DNA of 64,000 nt from DATBLE01 sp963791425. Lineage in GTDB: Bacteria; Actinomycetota; Thermoleophilia; Gaiellales; Gaiellaceae. The notes under the pieces are model-generated. The model did no database searches. It saw nothing but the letters and a program-made list of their open reading frames with translations, and had not been told where the DNA came from. The stretch lies in assembly GCA_963791425.1 (NCBI GenBank), contig CAWBSE010000002.1, forward strand, positions 186,001 to 250,000, written 5' to 3'. The translations under genes were made by a program, and so were the position numbers. Of the stretch, positions 28,749-38,583 are shown piece after piece. Each line of letters opens with the position of its first letter. Positions within the stretch are counted from its first letter, which is position 1.

Positions 28749-30152
28749 GTGGCCCGGCTGAAGATCCCGTACGAGTCGCTCGATCCGCTGACGATCGGTG
28801 CCTCCGGCGACGAGTCGAAGGTCTACCGCGAAGAGCTCGAGCTCGAGGTTCCGGACGCCAACCTGCTCGCTGCGATCTACCCGGACGAGCCGGCGCCGGT
28901 CGGCGACGCGACCGAGGCCGCGCGCGCCGCGCTCGAGGCGCCGGTCTCCGGGCCGCGCTTCTCCGAGTTGCTCGCCGGGGCAACGCGCGTCGCGGTGGTG
29001 ATCGACAACCAGTTCCGGCCGACGCCGCAGTCGCGGCTGCTGCCCGCCGTCTTCGAAGCGATCGAGGCGGCCGGGAAGCCGGCGATCGTCGCCTGCGCGA
29101 ACGGCAAGGTCTTCCCGATGTCCGAGACCGACATCGAGCAGAAGATCGGGCGCGAGAACCTCGACCGGATGGAGCGGCTGGGGATCCCCTTCTTCCAGAA
29201 CGACCCGCGGAACGCCGAGGCCTACACGTACGTCGGGGTCTCGTCGCGCGGCACGCCCGTGTGGCTGATGACCGCGGTCGCCGAGTGCGACCTGAAGATC
29301 ACGATCGGCCAGGCGCAGTCCAATCACTGGGGCGCCGGCGGCGGCGGCAAGCTGATCCTGCCGGGCGTCGTCTCCGACGAGACGATCGAGTCGAACCACT
29401 GCGCGTTCGTCCCCTCGCCCCAGACGCACTACGGTGCGTACGCCGGGCCGATGCGCTCGGACATCGACGAGGTGGCGACGATGTGCGGGCTGCAGTGCAC
29501 GATGAACGTCGTGCTCGACACGCGCGGCCGCGTGATCGAGTGCATCTTCGGCGCGCATCCCGACGCGCACCGCCGCGCGATCGAGCGCTTCAACGAGATC
29601 TACGCGTACGAGCATCCGGGCACACAGGCGGACATCGCGGTGTGCGGCGTGTTCGCGCCGACCGACCACCTGTTCTTCCACACCGGCTGGGGCTGCATGT
29701 CGGCCGACTTCGTGCTGAAGGACGGCGGGACGCTGATCTACACGTCGCCGTCGCCGGGCGTGAACACCGCGGTCGGCGACTTCCCCGGCCTGGCGCTGAT
29801 GGACCTGATGAAGCCGTACATGCCGCCGACCCCGGAGAACTACCAGCAGGTGCTCCGCGACATCCACGCCCGCGTGATCCAGATGTGGGCGGGCTGCATC
29901 TGGGTGCCGATCTACGAGGTGATGACCCGCAAGCACCTGAAGCTGGTCACGCTCGATGAGAACCTGGAGATGGCGGCCGACATCGGCATGGACGCGACCA
30001 CGTCGCTCGACGAGGCGTTCGCCGAGGCGATGGCGAAGCACGGGCCGGATGCCAAGGTCGTGGTGCTTCCATTCGCGCGGTACCAACTGCCCAGGAACAT
30101 GGTGCGGATGGACGCCGAGCCGCTGCGCTACCCCGAGCCGACGCACGCGTAA
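28749..30152 (+). CDS. LarA-like protein (lactate racemase / DUF2088 family)
   Basis: A 467-residue member of the LarA superfamily. LarA itself racemises lactate with a nickel-pincer cofactor and needs LarB, LarC and LarE, none of which is in this window. The N-terminal domain contains RVAVVIDNQFRPTP and the central part IGQAQSNHWGAGGGGKLILPGVVSDETIESNH split over about 185-220, which matches the family nucleotide/pincer region. Many homologues act on other hydroxy acids. GTG 28749 is a probable leaderless start. Confidence 0.78.
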   Translation: MARLKIPYESLDPLTIGASGDESKVYREELELEVPDANLLAAIYPDEPAPVGDATEAARAALEAPVSGPRFSELLAGATRVAVVIDNQFRPTPQSRLLPAVFEAIEAAGKPAIVACANGKVFPMSETDIEQKIGRENLDRMERLGIPFFQNDPRNAEAYTYVGVSSRGTPVWLMTAVAECDLKITIGQAQSNHWGAGGGGKLILPGVVSDETIESNHCAFVPSPQTHYGAYAGPMRSDIDEVATMCGLQCTMNVVLDTRGRVIECIFGAHPDAHRRAIERFNEIYAYEHPGTQADIAVCGVFAPTDHLFFHTGWGCMSADFVLKDGGTLIYTSPSPGVNTAVGDFPGLALMDLMKPYMPPTPENYQQVLRDIHARVIQMWAGCIWVPIYEVMTRKHLKLVTLDENLEMAADIGMDATTSLDEAFAEAMAKHGPDAKVVVLPFARYQLPRNMVRMDAEPLRYPEPTHA

Positions 30153-30185
30153 CTCGCGCAGATCCTGTACAAGGGGTCGCACACC

Positions 30186-31820
30186 ATGACCCTGCGGCGG
30201 CCTCTGGCTTCGTTCGCGATGCTGATCGCCGGCGCCGCTCTCCTATTCACGGCCTTGACTCACACCGCTTCCGGCGGCTCGCCGCGGATCAGGGACGGAG
30301 GGACTTTCAACATCAGCATGCAGGCAGCGGACTTCGACTACGTCGATCCGGCCCTCTCCTACGCGTGGGCCCTGCTCGACGCAACCTGCGCACGGCTGAT
30401 GAACCACCCGGACAAGTCGGGGCCTGCAGGACTTCGCCTCATGCCCGAGGTCGCAGCGGCCTCCCCTCGCGTGTCGAGCGACGGCAAGACCTACATCTTC
30501 ACGCTTCGCTCCGGCTTCCGCTTCAGCGACGGAACGCCGGTCGAGGCGAGCGCGTTCGCACACGCGATCAACCGTATTCTCACCAAGGGGATCGACTCGC
30601 CCGCCGAGCAGTTCGTGCAGGACATCGCCGGCGCCGGTGCGGTTCGGGCGGGGCAGAGCGCGACCGCCGCAGGTGTCGTCGCGAACGGGAATCGTCTCGT
30701 TGTCAGATTCACGCGGCCGAACTCCGACTTCGTCGAGCAGACGGCGTCGACGTTCTTCTGCGCCGTGCCGCCGACGCTTCCCAGCGACCCCGAGGGAGTC
30801 CCTACCTTTGCCGGCTCAGGCCCGTACTACGTCGCGGAGTACGTGCGCGGGCAGCGCATCGTGCTGGAAAGGAATCGCTTCTACGGCGGTACGCGGCCGC
30901 ACCACGTCGACCGCTACGTCGTCGATCTCCAGGCAAAGACGCCCCAGGAGGTGTTCGGGCGGATCGACCATGTCCAGGCCGACTGGATCTACGTGGGCCT
31001 GCCGTTCCTCTACTTCGACCCGGCGCAAGGGCTGATCCAGAAGTACGGAGTCAACAAGTCGCAGTTCTTCGTCGAGCCGGGACTCGCCCTGAGGGGCTAC
31101 TACCTCAATGTCTCGCGCCCGCTGTTTCGCGACAACCTGGCGCTGCGGCGAGCCGTGAACTTCGCCGTCGACCGCCCGGCGCTCGTGAGCCGAGCTGGTC
31201 TCCTCAGCCCTCTCGCCGGCCGGCCGGCCGACCAGTACTTGCCGCCGAGCATGCCCGGATTCGAGGATGCGCACCTCTACCCGCTCGACGGGCCCGACCT
31301 GGTCAAGGCGAGAGCGCTGGCACGCGGCCACGTGCGAGGCGGCAAGGCGGTCCTCTGGACACCCGATTTGCCACCTGCAGTTGCGGCTGCCCAGATCGTC
31401 AAGCAGAACCTGCAGCGGATCGGGCTCGAGGTCGAGATCAAGGCGTTCCCGGGAGCGGCGTACTTCCGCGAGGCCGCGAAGCCGGACGCGCCGTTCGACA
31501 TCGGGTTCGGCGCCTGGGCACCGGACGTCCGCGATCCGTATCAGTACATCAACGCCCTCTTCGGCCGCGCCATCCCCGGAGCCAACATCTCCCACTTCGA
31601 CGTGCCGAAGTACAACGCCCTGATGGAACATGCCGGACGCCTGAGCGGCGATGGCCGTTATCGCGCGTACGGCCGGCTGGACGTCCAGCTCGCCCGTGAT
31701 GCGGTGCCGATGATCGCGGTTTCCTTCGACAACGATGCGACGCTGGTCTCGAAACGGGTCGGCTGCATCCTGCTCCGGCCCGGTTCCGGCCTGGACCTGA
31801 CGACCGCTTGCCTGAAGTAG
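30186..31820 (+). CDS. Peptide/nickel-type ABC substrate-binding protein, orphan
   Basis: A 544-residue extracytoplasmic binding protein of the DppA/OppA family (SBP class C). The N-terminus is a signal sequence (RRPLASFAMLIAGAALLFTALT). The family signature SDGKTYIFTLRSGFRFSDGTPVEASAFAHAINR, split over about 98-130, and the RRAVNFAVDRPAL block are clear. No permease or ATPase genes of this type lie nearby. It follows the larA-like gene by 33 bases and could be co-transcribed. Its stop is five bases from the convergent cyclase stop. Confidence 0.88.
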   Translation: MTLRRPLASFAMLIAGAALLFTALTHTASGGSPRIRDGGTFNISMQAADFDYVDPALSYAWALLDATCARLMNHPDKSGPAGLRLMPEVAAASPRVSSDGKTYIFTLRSGFRFSDGTPVEASAFAHAINRILTKGIDSPAEQFVQDIAGAGAVRAGQSATAAGVVANGNRLVVRFTRPNSDFVEQTASTFFCAVPPTLPSDPEGVPTFAGSGPYYVAEYVRGQRIVLERNRFYGGTRPHHVDRYVVDLQAKTPQEVFGRIDHVQADWIYVGLPFLYFDPAQGLIQKYGVNKSQFFVEPGLALRGYYLNVSRPLFRDNLALRRAVNFAVDRPALVSRAGLLSPLAGRPADQYLPPSMPGFEDAHLYPLDGPDLVKARALARGHVRGGKAVLWTPDLPPAVAAAQIVKQNLQRIGLEVEIKAFPGAAYFREAAKPDAPFDIGFGAWAPDVRDPYQYINALFGRAIPGANISHFDVPKYNALMEHAGRLSGDGRYRAYGRLDVQLARDAVPMIAVSFDNDATLVSKRVGCILLRPGSGLDLTTACLK

Positions 31821-31825
31821 CGGCG

Positions 31826-33388
31826 TTACGGCGCCTGCACGGTCACCCAGATGCGGCCGTAGCCGATCGCGATCCCGGACGGAGCGTTTCCGAGGTGGAT
31901 CGTGCCGACAACCTTGCGCGTCGCGGGATCGATCCGAGAGACGGTTCCGCCGCTCTCCGCCACCCAGACCGAACCGTCGCCGAAGGCAATCGCCGCCGGA
32001 CTGTGGCCGACCGGGATCGTGGAGGTGGCGTACGTGCCGGTGTCGACCCTCGTCACCGTGTCGTCGCTGTTTGCGACCCAGATCGCCCCGTCGCCGAACG
32101 CGACCGCCTGCGGTGCCTCGCCGACCGATGTCCTGTGTATCGGCCCTTCGGCGAACGTTCCGGGATTGAAGCGGGACACGGTCTGCTCGCGGCCGTTGGC
32201 AACCCAGACGGAGCCCGCCGCGTACACGAGCCCCACCGGGCTGGCGGCCAGACCCTGCCCGACCAGTCGGAGCTCGACCGGGTCGACCCGCGCGAGCGTG
32301 TCGTCGCCGTTGGCCGTCCAGACGGACCCGCCCCCGACCGCCACCGTGCCGTCGTCGGACGAGCCCGCGATGTCGAGTGTCTTCGTCACCCGGCCGAACT
32401 GCGGGTCGACGCGCGACAGCTTCCCGAGAAAGCCGTGTGCGACCCACACCGCCCCTGCGCCGAAGGCGATCCCGGTCGGCGTCTGGTTGTCGAGCGTGAT
32501 CGTGCCGGCGTTCGCGGGCGTCTGCACGTTCACGCGCGTCAGCGTCCGGTCGTCGAGGTTCCCGACCCAGACCGAGCCCCCGCCTGCCGCGACCGGGCCG
32601 GGCCGGATGCCGACGGGCACCTCGGCAACGATCTCGTTCGTCGTCGGATCGATGACGCCGACGTTGTTCGGCTGGACGACGGAAAGGCCGCCGCCCCCTC
32701 CCCCGCGCGTGAGCAGCACGGCCCCGAGAGCAGCGGCGAGCAGCACCACGACGCCGACGGCAACGAGCCAGACTCCGCGGCGGCGGTGGAGAGGTGGTGG
32801 GGGCGCGACCGGCAGTGCGTGCGCGTCCTCCTCCCCCCGAAGCGGCGGGAACTCGGCTGTCAGGCCGGGCGCGTCCACCTGGTAGATATGGACGGGGCGG
32901 TCGAGGTCCTTCAGCCGTTGCGAGCCGAGGTCGCGCATGCCGATGGCGAGGTCTTCCTCCTCGTCCTCGAGCAGCGTCTGCGTCGCCTGCGAGACGAGCA
33001 CCTGGCCACCGTGGGCCGCGGCGGCTATCCGCGCGGCACGGTGGACGGCGATCCCGGTGTACCTGCCTTCGGACGGCGAGGCTTGCCCCGTGTGGACGCC
33101 CATGCGCACCCGGACGGCGGCGCCGTCCGGCCACGTGTGGGCCGCGAGCGCACGCTGCCCCTCGACGGCGGCCAGGACCGCGTCGCGCGCGCTCGTGAAG
33201 GCAACGAAGAACGCGTCGCCCTGTGTGTCGACCTCGTGTCCCCCGTGGTGCGCGAAGGCTTCCCGCAGGAGGCGCTGGTGCGTCGCGAGCACGTCGTGGT
33301 ACCGGTCACGGAGTTGCTTGACCAGACGGGTCGAGCCCTCGATGTCCGTGAAGAGGAACGTGACAGCGCCGCGCGGCAGGTCGGCCAT
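31826..33388 (-). CDS. Class III adenylate/guanylate cyclase fused through a membrane helix to an external beta-propeller
   Basis: A 520-residue fusion. Residues 8-170 are a class III cyclase catalytic domain with FLFTDIEGSTRL (metal Asp15), DTQGDAFFVAF (Asp58 region) and VRMGVHTGQASPSEGRYTGIAVHRAARIA split over 93-121. A single transmembrane helix lies at about 205-227, then a Gly-rich linker and repeats of GxGSVWVAN type (YVTN/Vgb-lyase-like propeller) to the end. The propeller would face outside and the cyclase inside, suggesting a one-piece sensor making cAMP or cGMP. Start ATG 33388. Confidence 0.85.
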   Translation of the reverse strand: MADLPRGAVTFLFTDIEGSTRLVKQLRDRYHDVLATHQRLLREAFAHHGGHEVDTQGDAFFVAFTSARDAVLAAVEGQRALAAHTWPDGAAVRVRMGVHTGQASPSEGRYTGIAVHRAARIAAAAHGGQVLVSQATQTLLEDEEEDLAIGMRDLGSQRLKDLDRPVHIYQVDAPGLTAEFPPLRGEEDAHALPVAPPPPLHRRRGVWLVAVGVVVLLAAALGAVLLTRGGGGGGLSVVQPNNVGVIDPTTNEIVAEVPVGIRPGPVAAGGGSVWVGNLDDRTLTRVNVQTPANAGTITLDNQTPTGIAFGAGAVWVAHGFLGKLSRVDPQFGRVTKTLDIAGSSDDGTVAVGGGSVWTANGDDTLARVDPVELRLVGQGLAASPVGLVYAAGSVWVANGREQTVSRFNPGTFAEGPIHRTSVGEAPQAVAFGDGAIWVANSDDTVTRVDTGTYATSTIPVGHSPAAIAFGDGSVWVAESGGTVSRIDPATRKVVGTIHLGNAPSGIAIGYGRIWVTVQAP

Positions 33389-33447
33389 GGAGCAAGCCTG
33401 ACAGCGCCGACGTATTGTTGCCACCGGCGCCGCCCTACACTGGGATC

Positions 33448-33762
33448 GTGTCCCAGCAGCGTGTGATCGGGCTCGACGCGCGCGGCACCGCACCCGAGCA
33501 GCTCCCTCGCCAGGACGTCAAGGGCTCCACGACGATCGTCGAGCTGCTTCGCATGTATCCGGACGGCGAGGCGGCGCGGCTGATGTCCACGCTGACGCTC
33601 CCGTGCGCGCACTGCGGCGGGGCGTTCCACGAGCCGTTGACCCTCGCCGCGAAGCGGCACCGCCGCGATCCGCGGGCGTTGCTCGCGGCCTTTCGCGCGC
33701 TCGAAACGGGAGGCCCTTCCCCCGACCAGATCGACGCGGCCGCACGTAGAGTCCAGCCGTGA
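33448..33762 (+). CDS. Small DUF1858-like CxxC protein
   Basis: A 104-residue protein. The part TIVELLRMYPDGEAARLMSTLTLPCAHCGGAF, split over about 31-62, has the DUF1858 layout: a short helix, then a CxxC near its end. DUF1858 proteins are thought to bind a metal or act in thiol chemistry. GTG 33448 follows TACACT (33436-33441) by six bases, so it is a probable leaderless start. Its TGA overlaps the carboxypeptidase GTG, linking expression of the two. Confidence 0.7.
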   Translation: MSQQRVIGLDARGTAPEQLPRQDVKGSTTIVELLRMYPDGEAARLMSTLTLPCAHCGGAFHEPLTLAAKRHRRDPRALLAAFRALETGGPSPDQIDAAARRVQP

Positions 33763-35253
33763 GCGAGGACAAGTACTCCGAGCTCCGCGACAGCCTGAGC
33801 GAGACGTGGGATCTCGCCAAGCTGGGCGGGCTCGCGGCCTGGGACCAGCAGACGATGATGCCGCCCACCGGCGGCCCGGTCCGGGCGCAGCAGCTCGGGA
33901 CCGTCTCGAAGCTGATCCACGCGCGGATGGTCTCCGAGGAGCTGGGCGACCTGCTCGAGGAGCTCCGGCCGTACGAGGAGTCGCTCGACTACGACTCCGA
34001 CGAGGCGAGCCTGATCCGGGTCACCCGGCGCGACCGCGACAAGGAGTTGCGTGTCCCGGCCGATCTGCGCGAGGCGCAGACGCTGGCCGGCGCCGAGGCA
34101 TTCCCGGTCTGGGTCGAGGCGCGCGCGAAGAACGACTTCGAGCTCTTCCGCCCGTATCTCGAGCGCAACATCGCGCTCCGCCGCGAGTACGCGTCCTGCT
34201 TCGAGGTGGACGAGCCGTACGACGCGCTGCTCGACGACTTCGAGCCGGGCATGAAGACGCAGGAGGTTCGCGACGTCTTCACCCGCGTGCGCGAGGGGCT
34301 CGTGCCGCTCGTCGCCGAGCTCGCCGCGCAGGAAGTCGACGACTCGTGTCTCCTCGGCGACTTCCCGGTCGAGAGGCAGCGGGAGATGCAGATGGTGCTC
34401 CTCGAGCGCTTCGGCTTCCGCGAAGGGGGCTGGCGCCTCGACCCGGTCGCCCACCCGTTCGCGTCGTCGATGGCGACCACGGACATCCGGATGACGACGT
34501 ACTACCCGGCGGGCGAGATGCGCGGGATCTTCGCCGCGATGCACGAGGGCGGCCATGGCCTGTACGAGCACAACGTCGACCCGGCGCTCGAGCGCACGCC
34601 GCTCTGCCGCGGGACGTCGCTCGCGCTGCACGAGTCGCAGAGCCGGATGTTCGAGAACCTCGTCGGGCGCAGCATCCAGTGGTGGCGCTGGGCGTACCCG
34701 GAGATGCAGCGGATCTTCCCGGCGGAGTTCGGCGGCGTCGACCTCGAGACGTTCCACCGCGCGATCAACAAGGTGCAGCCGTCGCTGATCCGGATCGAGG
34801 CCGACGAGGCGACGTACTCGCTGCACATCATCCTCCGCTTCGAGCTCGAGCAGGAGCTGATCTCCGGCGCGGTCGAGCCGCGCGACCTGCCTTCGCGTCT
34901 GGAACGAGCGCATGCGCGAGTACCTCGGCGTCGAGGTGCCCGACGACGCGCACGGCGTCCTGCAGGACGTCCACTGGTCGCGCGGGACGATCGGCTACTT
35001 CCCGACCTATGCCCTCGGCAACGTGATCTCGGTGCAGATCTGGGACAAGGTGCTGGAGGACGTGCCGGACCTGTACGAGCACATCGAGCGCGGCGACCTC
35101 ACTCCGCTGACGGACTGGCTGCGCGAGAAGCTCTGGCGGCACGGCCGCAAGTTCACGCCGCAGGAGACACTCGAGCGTGTCGTCGGCGGCGGCATGGATC
35201 CCGAGCCGTACCTCCGGTATCTGAACGGCAAGCTCGGCGCGCTCGCGTCGTAG
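33759..35253 (+). CDS. M32-family metallocarboxypeptidase, frameshifted
   Basis: A thermostable-carboxypeptidase (Taq) type enzyme that removes C-terminal residues, cytoplasmic. The zinc motif is HEGGH (in AAMHEGGHGLYEHNVD) with the downstream Glu in LHESQSRMFEN; the further IRIEADEATYSLHIILRFELE and GYFPTYALGNV stretches are typical of M32. One inserted base near 34898 shifts the frame between RDLPS and the expected VWNERMREYLGV; correction gives 497 residues, the normal length. GTG 33759 overlaps the upstream stop. Confidence 0.9.
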
Positions 35254-35334
35254 TTCGCGGCCCGTTACGGGCTTAACGAAATCTTTGCGCGTTCGTGCGA
35301 CCCAGCAAACAGTCGCTGACGTACTGTGAGGTAC

Positions 35335-35536
35335 ATGGAAACGCTCGAACGTGAGATGCGAGAGCTCGACCAGCGGCTCGGTGACGGGTTCGAGGTCACG
35401 CTGCTCTGGGCCGAGGACGACGGCAGCCTGAAGGTCGTCGTCGACGACTGGCGCACCGACGAGCACTTCGAGATCCCGGCTCGCGCCGGACAACGCGCTC
35501 GAGGTCTTCAAGCACCCCTTCGCGTACCGCCCGTAA
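35335..35536 (+). CDS. Small conserved-looking protein, frameshifted
   Basis: Starting at ATG 35335 this encodes ETLEREMRELDQRLGDGFEVTLLW and then a beta-rich stretch (GSLKVVVDDWRTDEHFEIP). An extra G near 35480 breaks the frame; restoring it gives ALEVFKHPFAYRP and a TAA at 35534-35536, for 66 residues. Such small proteins are common next to metabolic genes in actinobacteria but have no known function. TACTGT (35322-35327) lies seven bases before ATG, a leaderless arrangement. Confidence 0.6.
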
Positions 35537-35548
35537 CCTCGTCCTGAC

Positions 35549-36262
35549 ATGGCGGTGCGCTTCGTCGCTGTCGGCGAGCTTCTCGTCGACGTGATCGCCG
35601 CGGGCGCCGGACACGGCGCCCGCATCCGCGTGCGGCCCGGCGGGTCGGCGTTCAACGCGGCGGTCGCCGCTGCGAACGCGGGCGCGGACGCGACGGTGAT
35701 CGGCACGGTCGGCGACGACCCGGGCGGGCGGATGATCCTCGGCGAGCTGGCCGCGCGCGGCGTGCGGGCCGAGGTGACGGTCGCGGCCGGGCCGACCGGG
35801 ACGTTCCTGCTCGCGGACGGCGAGATCCGCGTCGATCGCGGGGTGAGTCACGACCTCGTCCTGCCGGCGCCGATCGAAGCCGACGCCGTGCTCGTCTCGG
35901 GGTACGTGCGCGGCGCCGGCCGGGCGCTGGTCGAGGCGCAGGCCGAGTGGCTCGCAGTCGACGTGACGGGGATCTCCGAGCTGCCGGCGAGGGTGAACGC
36001 GGTCTTCGCGAGCGGCGACGGCTGGGACGTCCACGCCCTCGCAGAAGGACGGCGTCTCGCCGTGGTCACGCTGGGGCCGGAAGGCGCGATCGCGGTCATG
36101 GGCGACCGCGTGGAGAACGCCGTGCCGGCAGCGCGCGCCGAGGACGCGCCGGGCTCGGGCGACGTGTTCGCGGCGACGTTGCTCGTCGCGCTCGCTCGCG
36201 GCGACGACCTCGCGGACGCGATGGCCGAGGCAACGCAGGCGGCTCTAGACTCGCTCGCGTGA
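35549..36262 (+). CDS. PfkB-family carbohydrate kinase (short)
   Basis: A 237-residue sugar or nucleoside kinase of the ribokinase/PfkB family. It has the N-terminal VGELLVDVIA, the PfkB-1 region RPGGSAFNAAVAAANAGADATVIG, and the anion-hole/catalytic motif DAPGSGDVFAATLL, where the catalytic Asp is in GSGD. It is shorter than most members (about 300), lacking part of the lid and C-terminal helices. Its TGA overlaps the GTG of the ligase gene, making it first of a three-gene operon. Confidence 0.85.
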   Translation: MAVRFVAVGELLVDVIAAGAGHGARIRVRPGGSAFNAAVAAANAGADATVIGTVGDDPGGRMILGELAARGVRAEVTVAAGPTGTFLLADGEIRVDRGVSHDLVLPAPIEADAVLVSGYVRGAGRALVEAQAEWLAVDVTGISELPARVNAVFASGDGWDVHALAEGRRLAVVTLGPEGAIAVMGDRVENAVPAARAEDAPGSGDVFAATLLVALARGDDLADAMAEATQAALDSLA

Positions 36263-37606
36263 ACCTCGCGGCCAGCCTCCTCTACGCGGCCGAGCGGAGC
36301 CCGGACGCCGAGGCGGTCGTCGAGGGCGACACACGCCTGACCTACGCGGAACTGCTCGACCGGGCCGCACGGGCCGCGCGCGGCCTGGAGCGCGGGCAGC
36401 GGGTCGCCGCCGTCGTCCGCTGCCGCCTCGACACCGTCGTCCTCTACTGGGCATGCCAGTGGGCCGGGGCAACGTTCCTCCCGCTCTCGCCGCGCGCGTC
36501 CGCGGCCGACCTCGACTACTGCCGCGAGGACTCCGGCGCCGGGCTCTTGCTCGAGGCCGACGCGCCGCTGTCCAGCGGCGATCCCGCCCCCGGCGCGCTC
36601 GATGCCGACGAGCGCGACGAGAGCCTGATGCTCTACACGTCCGGCACGACCGGCCGGCCGAAGGGCGTCCCCCGCTCACACCGCGCCGACCGCGCGGGCG
36701 GCCTCTCGCAGGTCGTCCACCAGGACTACCGCCACGGCGACCGGACGCTCGGCTGCATGCCGCTGTACCACACGATGGGCATCCACTCGCTCGTCGCGAT
36801 GCACCTGGTCGGCGGCTGCTACGTCTGCCAGCCGGACTGGGACGCCGGGACCGCGCTCGGCCCTGATCGAGCGCGAGCGGATCACGTCGCTCTACCTCGC
36901 CCCCACGCTCTTCCACGACCTCGTCACCCACCCCCGGCGCGGCGATTTCGACCTCTCGTCGGTCGAGACGCTCGCCTACGCGGGGGCGGCGATGACGAGC
37001 GCGCTGGTCGAGCGCTGCGTCGATGCCTTTGCGCCCCGGCTGTTCGTCAACCACTACGGCTCGACCGAGATCTACACGTACGCGATCCACCGCGACCAGG
37101 CGGCGAAGCCCGGGTGCGCCGGACGGCCCGCGCTGAATGCCCGGCTGCGGCTCGGCGAGAACGGCGAGATCCTCTGCCACATGTCCTCCGACGAGGCGTT
37201 CGCCGGCTACTGGAACCGGCCCGACGCCGACGAGAAGGCGATCCGCGACGGCTGGTACCACACCGGCGACGTCGGCCGGCTCGACGGGGACGGCGACCTC
37301 TGGCTCGACGGGCGGCTCGACGACATGATCGTCAGCGGCGGCGAGAACATCCACCCGCTCGAGGTCGAGGACGTGCTCGCCCGGCATCCCGCGGTGCAGG
37401 AGGTCGCCGTGGTCGGCGTTCCCGACGACCGCCTCGGCCACCACGTCGTCGCGGTCGTCGTCGGCGCCACCACCGCCGAGGAGCTCGACGCCCACTGCCT
37501 CGCCTCTGACACGCTCGCCCGCTTCAAGCGTCCGCGCGAGTACCGCTTCGTCCCCGAGCTTCCGAAGAGCCCGTCTGGGAAGATCCTGCGCAGGATGCTG
37601 CGATGA
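36259..37606 (+). CDS. Acyl-CoA synthetase (AMP-forming), frameshifted
   Basis: ANL-superfamily ligase activating a carboxylic acid with ATP and CoA. It has the P-loop-like LMLYTSGTTGRPKGVPRSH, YGSTEIYTY, the hinge DGWYHTGDVGRLDGDGDLWLDGRLDDMIVSGGENIHP split over about 325-360, and the C-terminal catalytic Lys in KSPSGKILRR. An extra G at about 36862 breaks the frame after WDAGTAL; correction gives 448 residues. This rather short length suggests an aromatic or small acid substrate. It overlaps the enoyl-CoA hydratase start. Confidence 0.88.
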
Positions 37607-38376
37607 CGGAATTCCAGGGCTTCAGAGTCGAGCGCGACGACCGCGGCGTCGCGACGATCACGCTCGACGATCCCGCGAAGATGAACCGCGTGCCGCTCGC
37701 GGCGCGCGGACAGCTCGCGGGGCTGTTCGAGGAGCTCGCCGAGGACGATGCCGTTCGCTTCGTCGTCGTCACCGGCGCGGGCGAGCACTTCACCGCCGGC
37801 GGCGACATCGCCGCGTTCCTGGAGGCGACCCCGGAGCACCTCTCGCGGCTGGCGTGGAACGTCGCCGCCGCCGAGCGGTTCCCCAAGCCGGTGATCGCGC
37901 GAATCCGCGGCTACTGCCTCGGCGTCGGCCTCGAGCTCGCCCTGGCGTGCGACTTCCGCGTCGCCGCCGACGACGCCCAGCTCGGCCTCCCCGAGGTCGG
38001 GCTCGGGATGATCCCCGGCTCGGGCGGCACCCAGCGGCTCGCCCGCCTGATCGGGCTCGGCCGTGCGAAGGACGTGATCATGCGGCGCAAGCGCATCCCC
38101 GCGCAGGACGCCCTCGCCTGGGGCCTCGTCTCCGAGGTCGTCCCGGCGGACGAGCTCGACGCTGCGACCGACCGCGTGATCGCCGATCTCGACGGCCTCT
38201 CGCCGCTGGCGCTCCGCACCGCGAAGCGCGTGTTGAACCACGTGTACGACGCCCCGCTCTCGATCGGGCTCGAGCTCGAGGGGCTGGCGTACGGGATGTT
38301 GCGCTCGACCCACGACTTCCGCGAGGGCGTCGAGGCCTTCGACGAGAAGCGCCCGCCCGAGTTCGACGGCACGTAG
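37603..38376 (+). CDS. Enoyl-CoA hydratase/isomerase-family protein
   Basis: A 257-residue crotonase-fold protein. Oxyanion-hole blocks are HFTAGGDIAAFL and CLGVGLELALACDFRVAADDAQLGLPEVGLGMIPGSGGTQRL, split over about 105-148. The Glu at the LPEVGLG position matches one of the two hydratase glutamates; the second position is not the usual Glu in my reading, so isomerase or hydrolase activity is possible. ATG 37603 overlaps the ligase stop, so activation and hydration/hydrolysis probably act on the same acyl-CoA. Confidence 0.88.
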   Translation: MTEFQGFRVERDDRGVATITLDDPAKMNRVPLAARGQLAGLFEELAEDDAVRFVVVTGAGEHFTAGGDIAAFLEATPEHLSRLAWNVAAAERFPKPVIARIRGYCLGVGLELALACDFRVAADDAQLGLPEVGLGMIPGSGGTQRLARLIGLGRAKDVIMRRKRIPAQDALAWGLVSEVVPADELDAATDRVIADLDGLSPLALRTAKRVLNHVYDAPLSIGLELEGLAYGMLRSTHDFREGVEAFDEKRPPEFDGT

Positions 38377-38583
38377 GGAGCTTGACTTCTCGTCCTGCGG
38401 GCGCGCTCCTGCCCGCCTTCGCCTCCGGCAACCCCGGCCCGTACACGGCCCCGGCTCCGTCGGGCGTCGCCGGCAGCAACACCGCCGTGGTCAAGATCGG
38501 GCAGTGCACGTCGCTCTGAGCGGGCTGTCGATTTCCGCCCTCCCCGTTCGTCGTATCTACGACATCCCGACCAAGGAGGCGAC
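38377..38583. other. Intergenic region with an orphan secreted-protein-like tail
   Basis: No intact gene is visible. The stretch 38386-38519 is open in one frame and ends with SGVAGSNTAVVKIGQCTSL before a TGA, which resembles the C-terminus of an exported Thr/Pro-rich protein rather than shadow coding. No start or signal peptide precedes it, so it is likely a gene remnant. The rest precedes the YciI gene. Confidence 0.35.

Noticed and set aside
28749..30152. Confident lactate racemase assignment
   Set aside because: Maturation genes larB, larC and larE are absent here and the family includes racemases and epimerases of other hydroxy acids.
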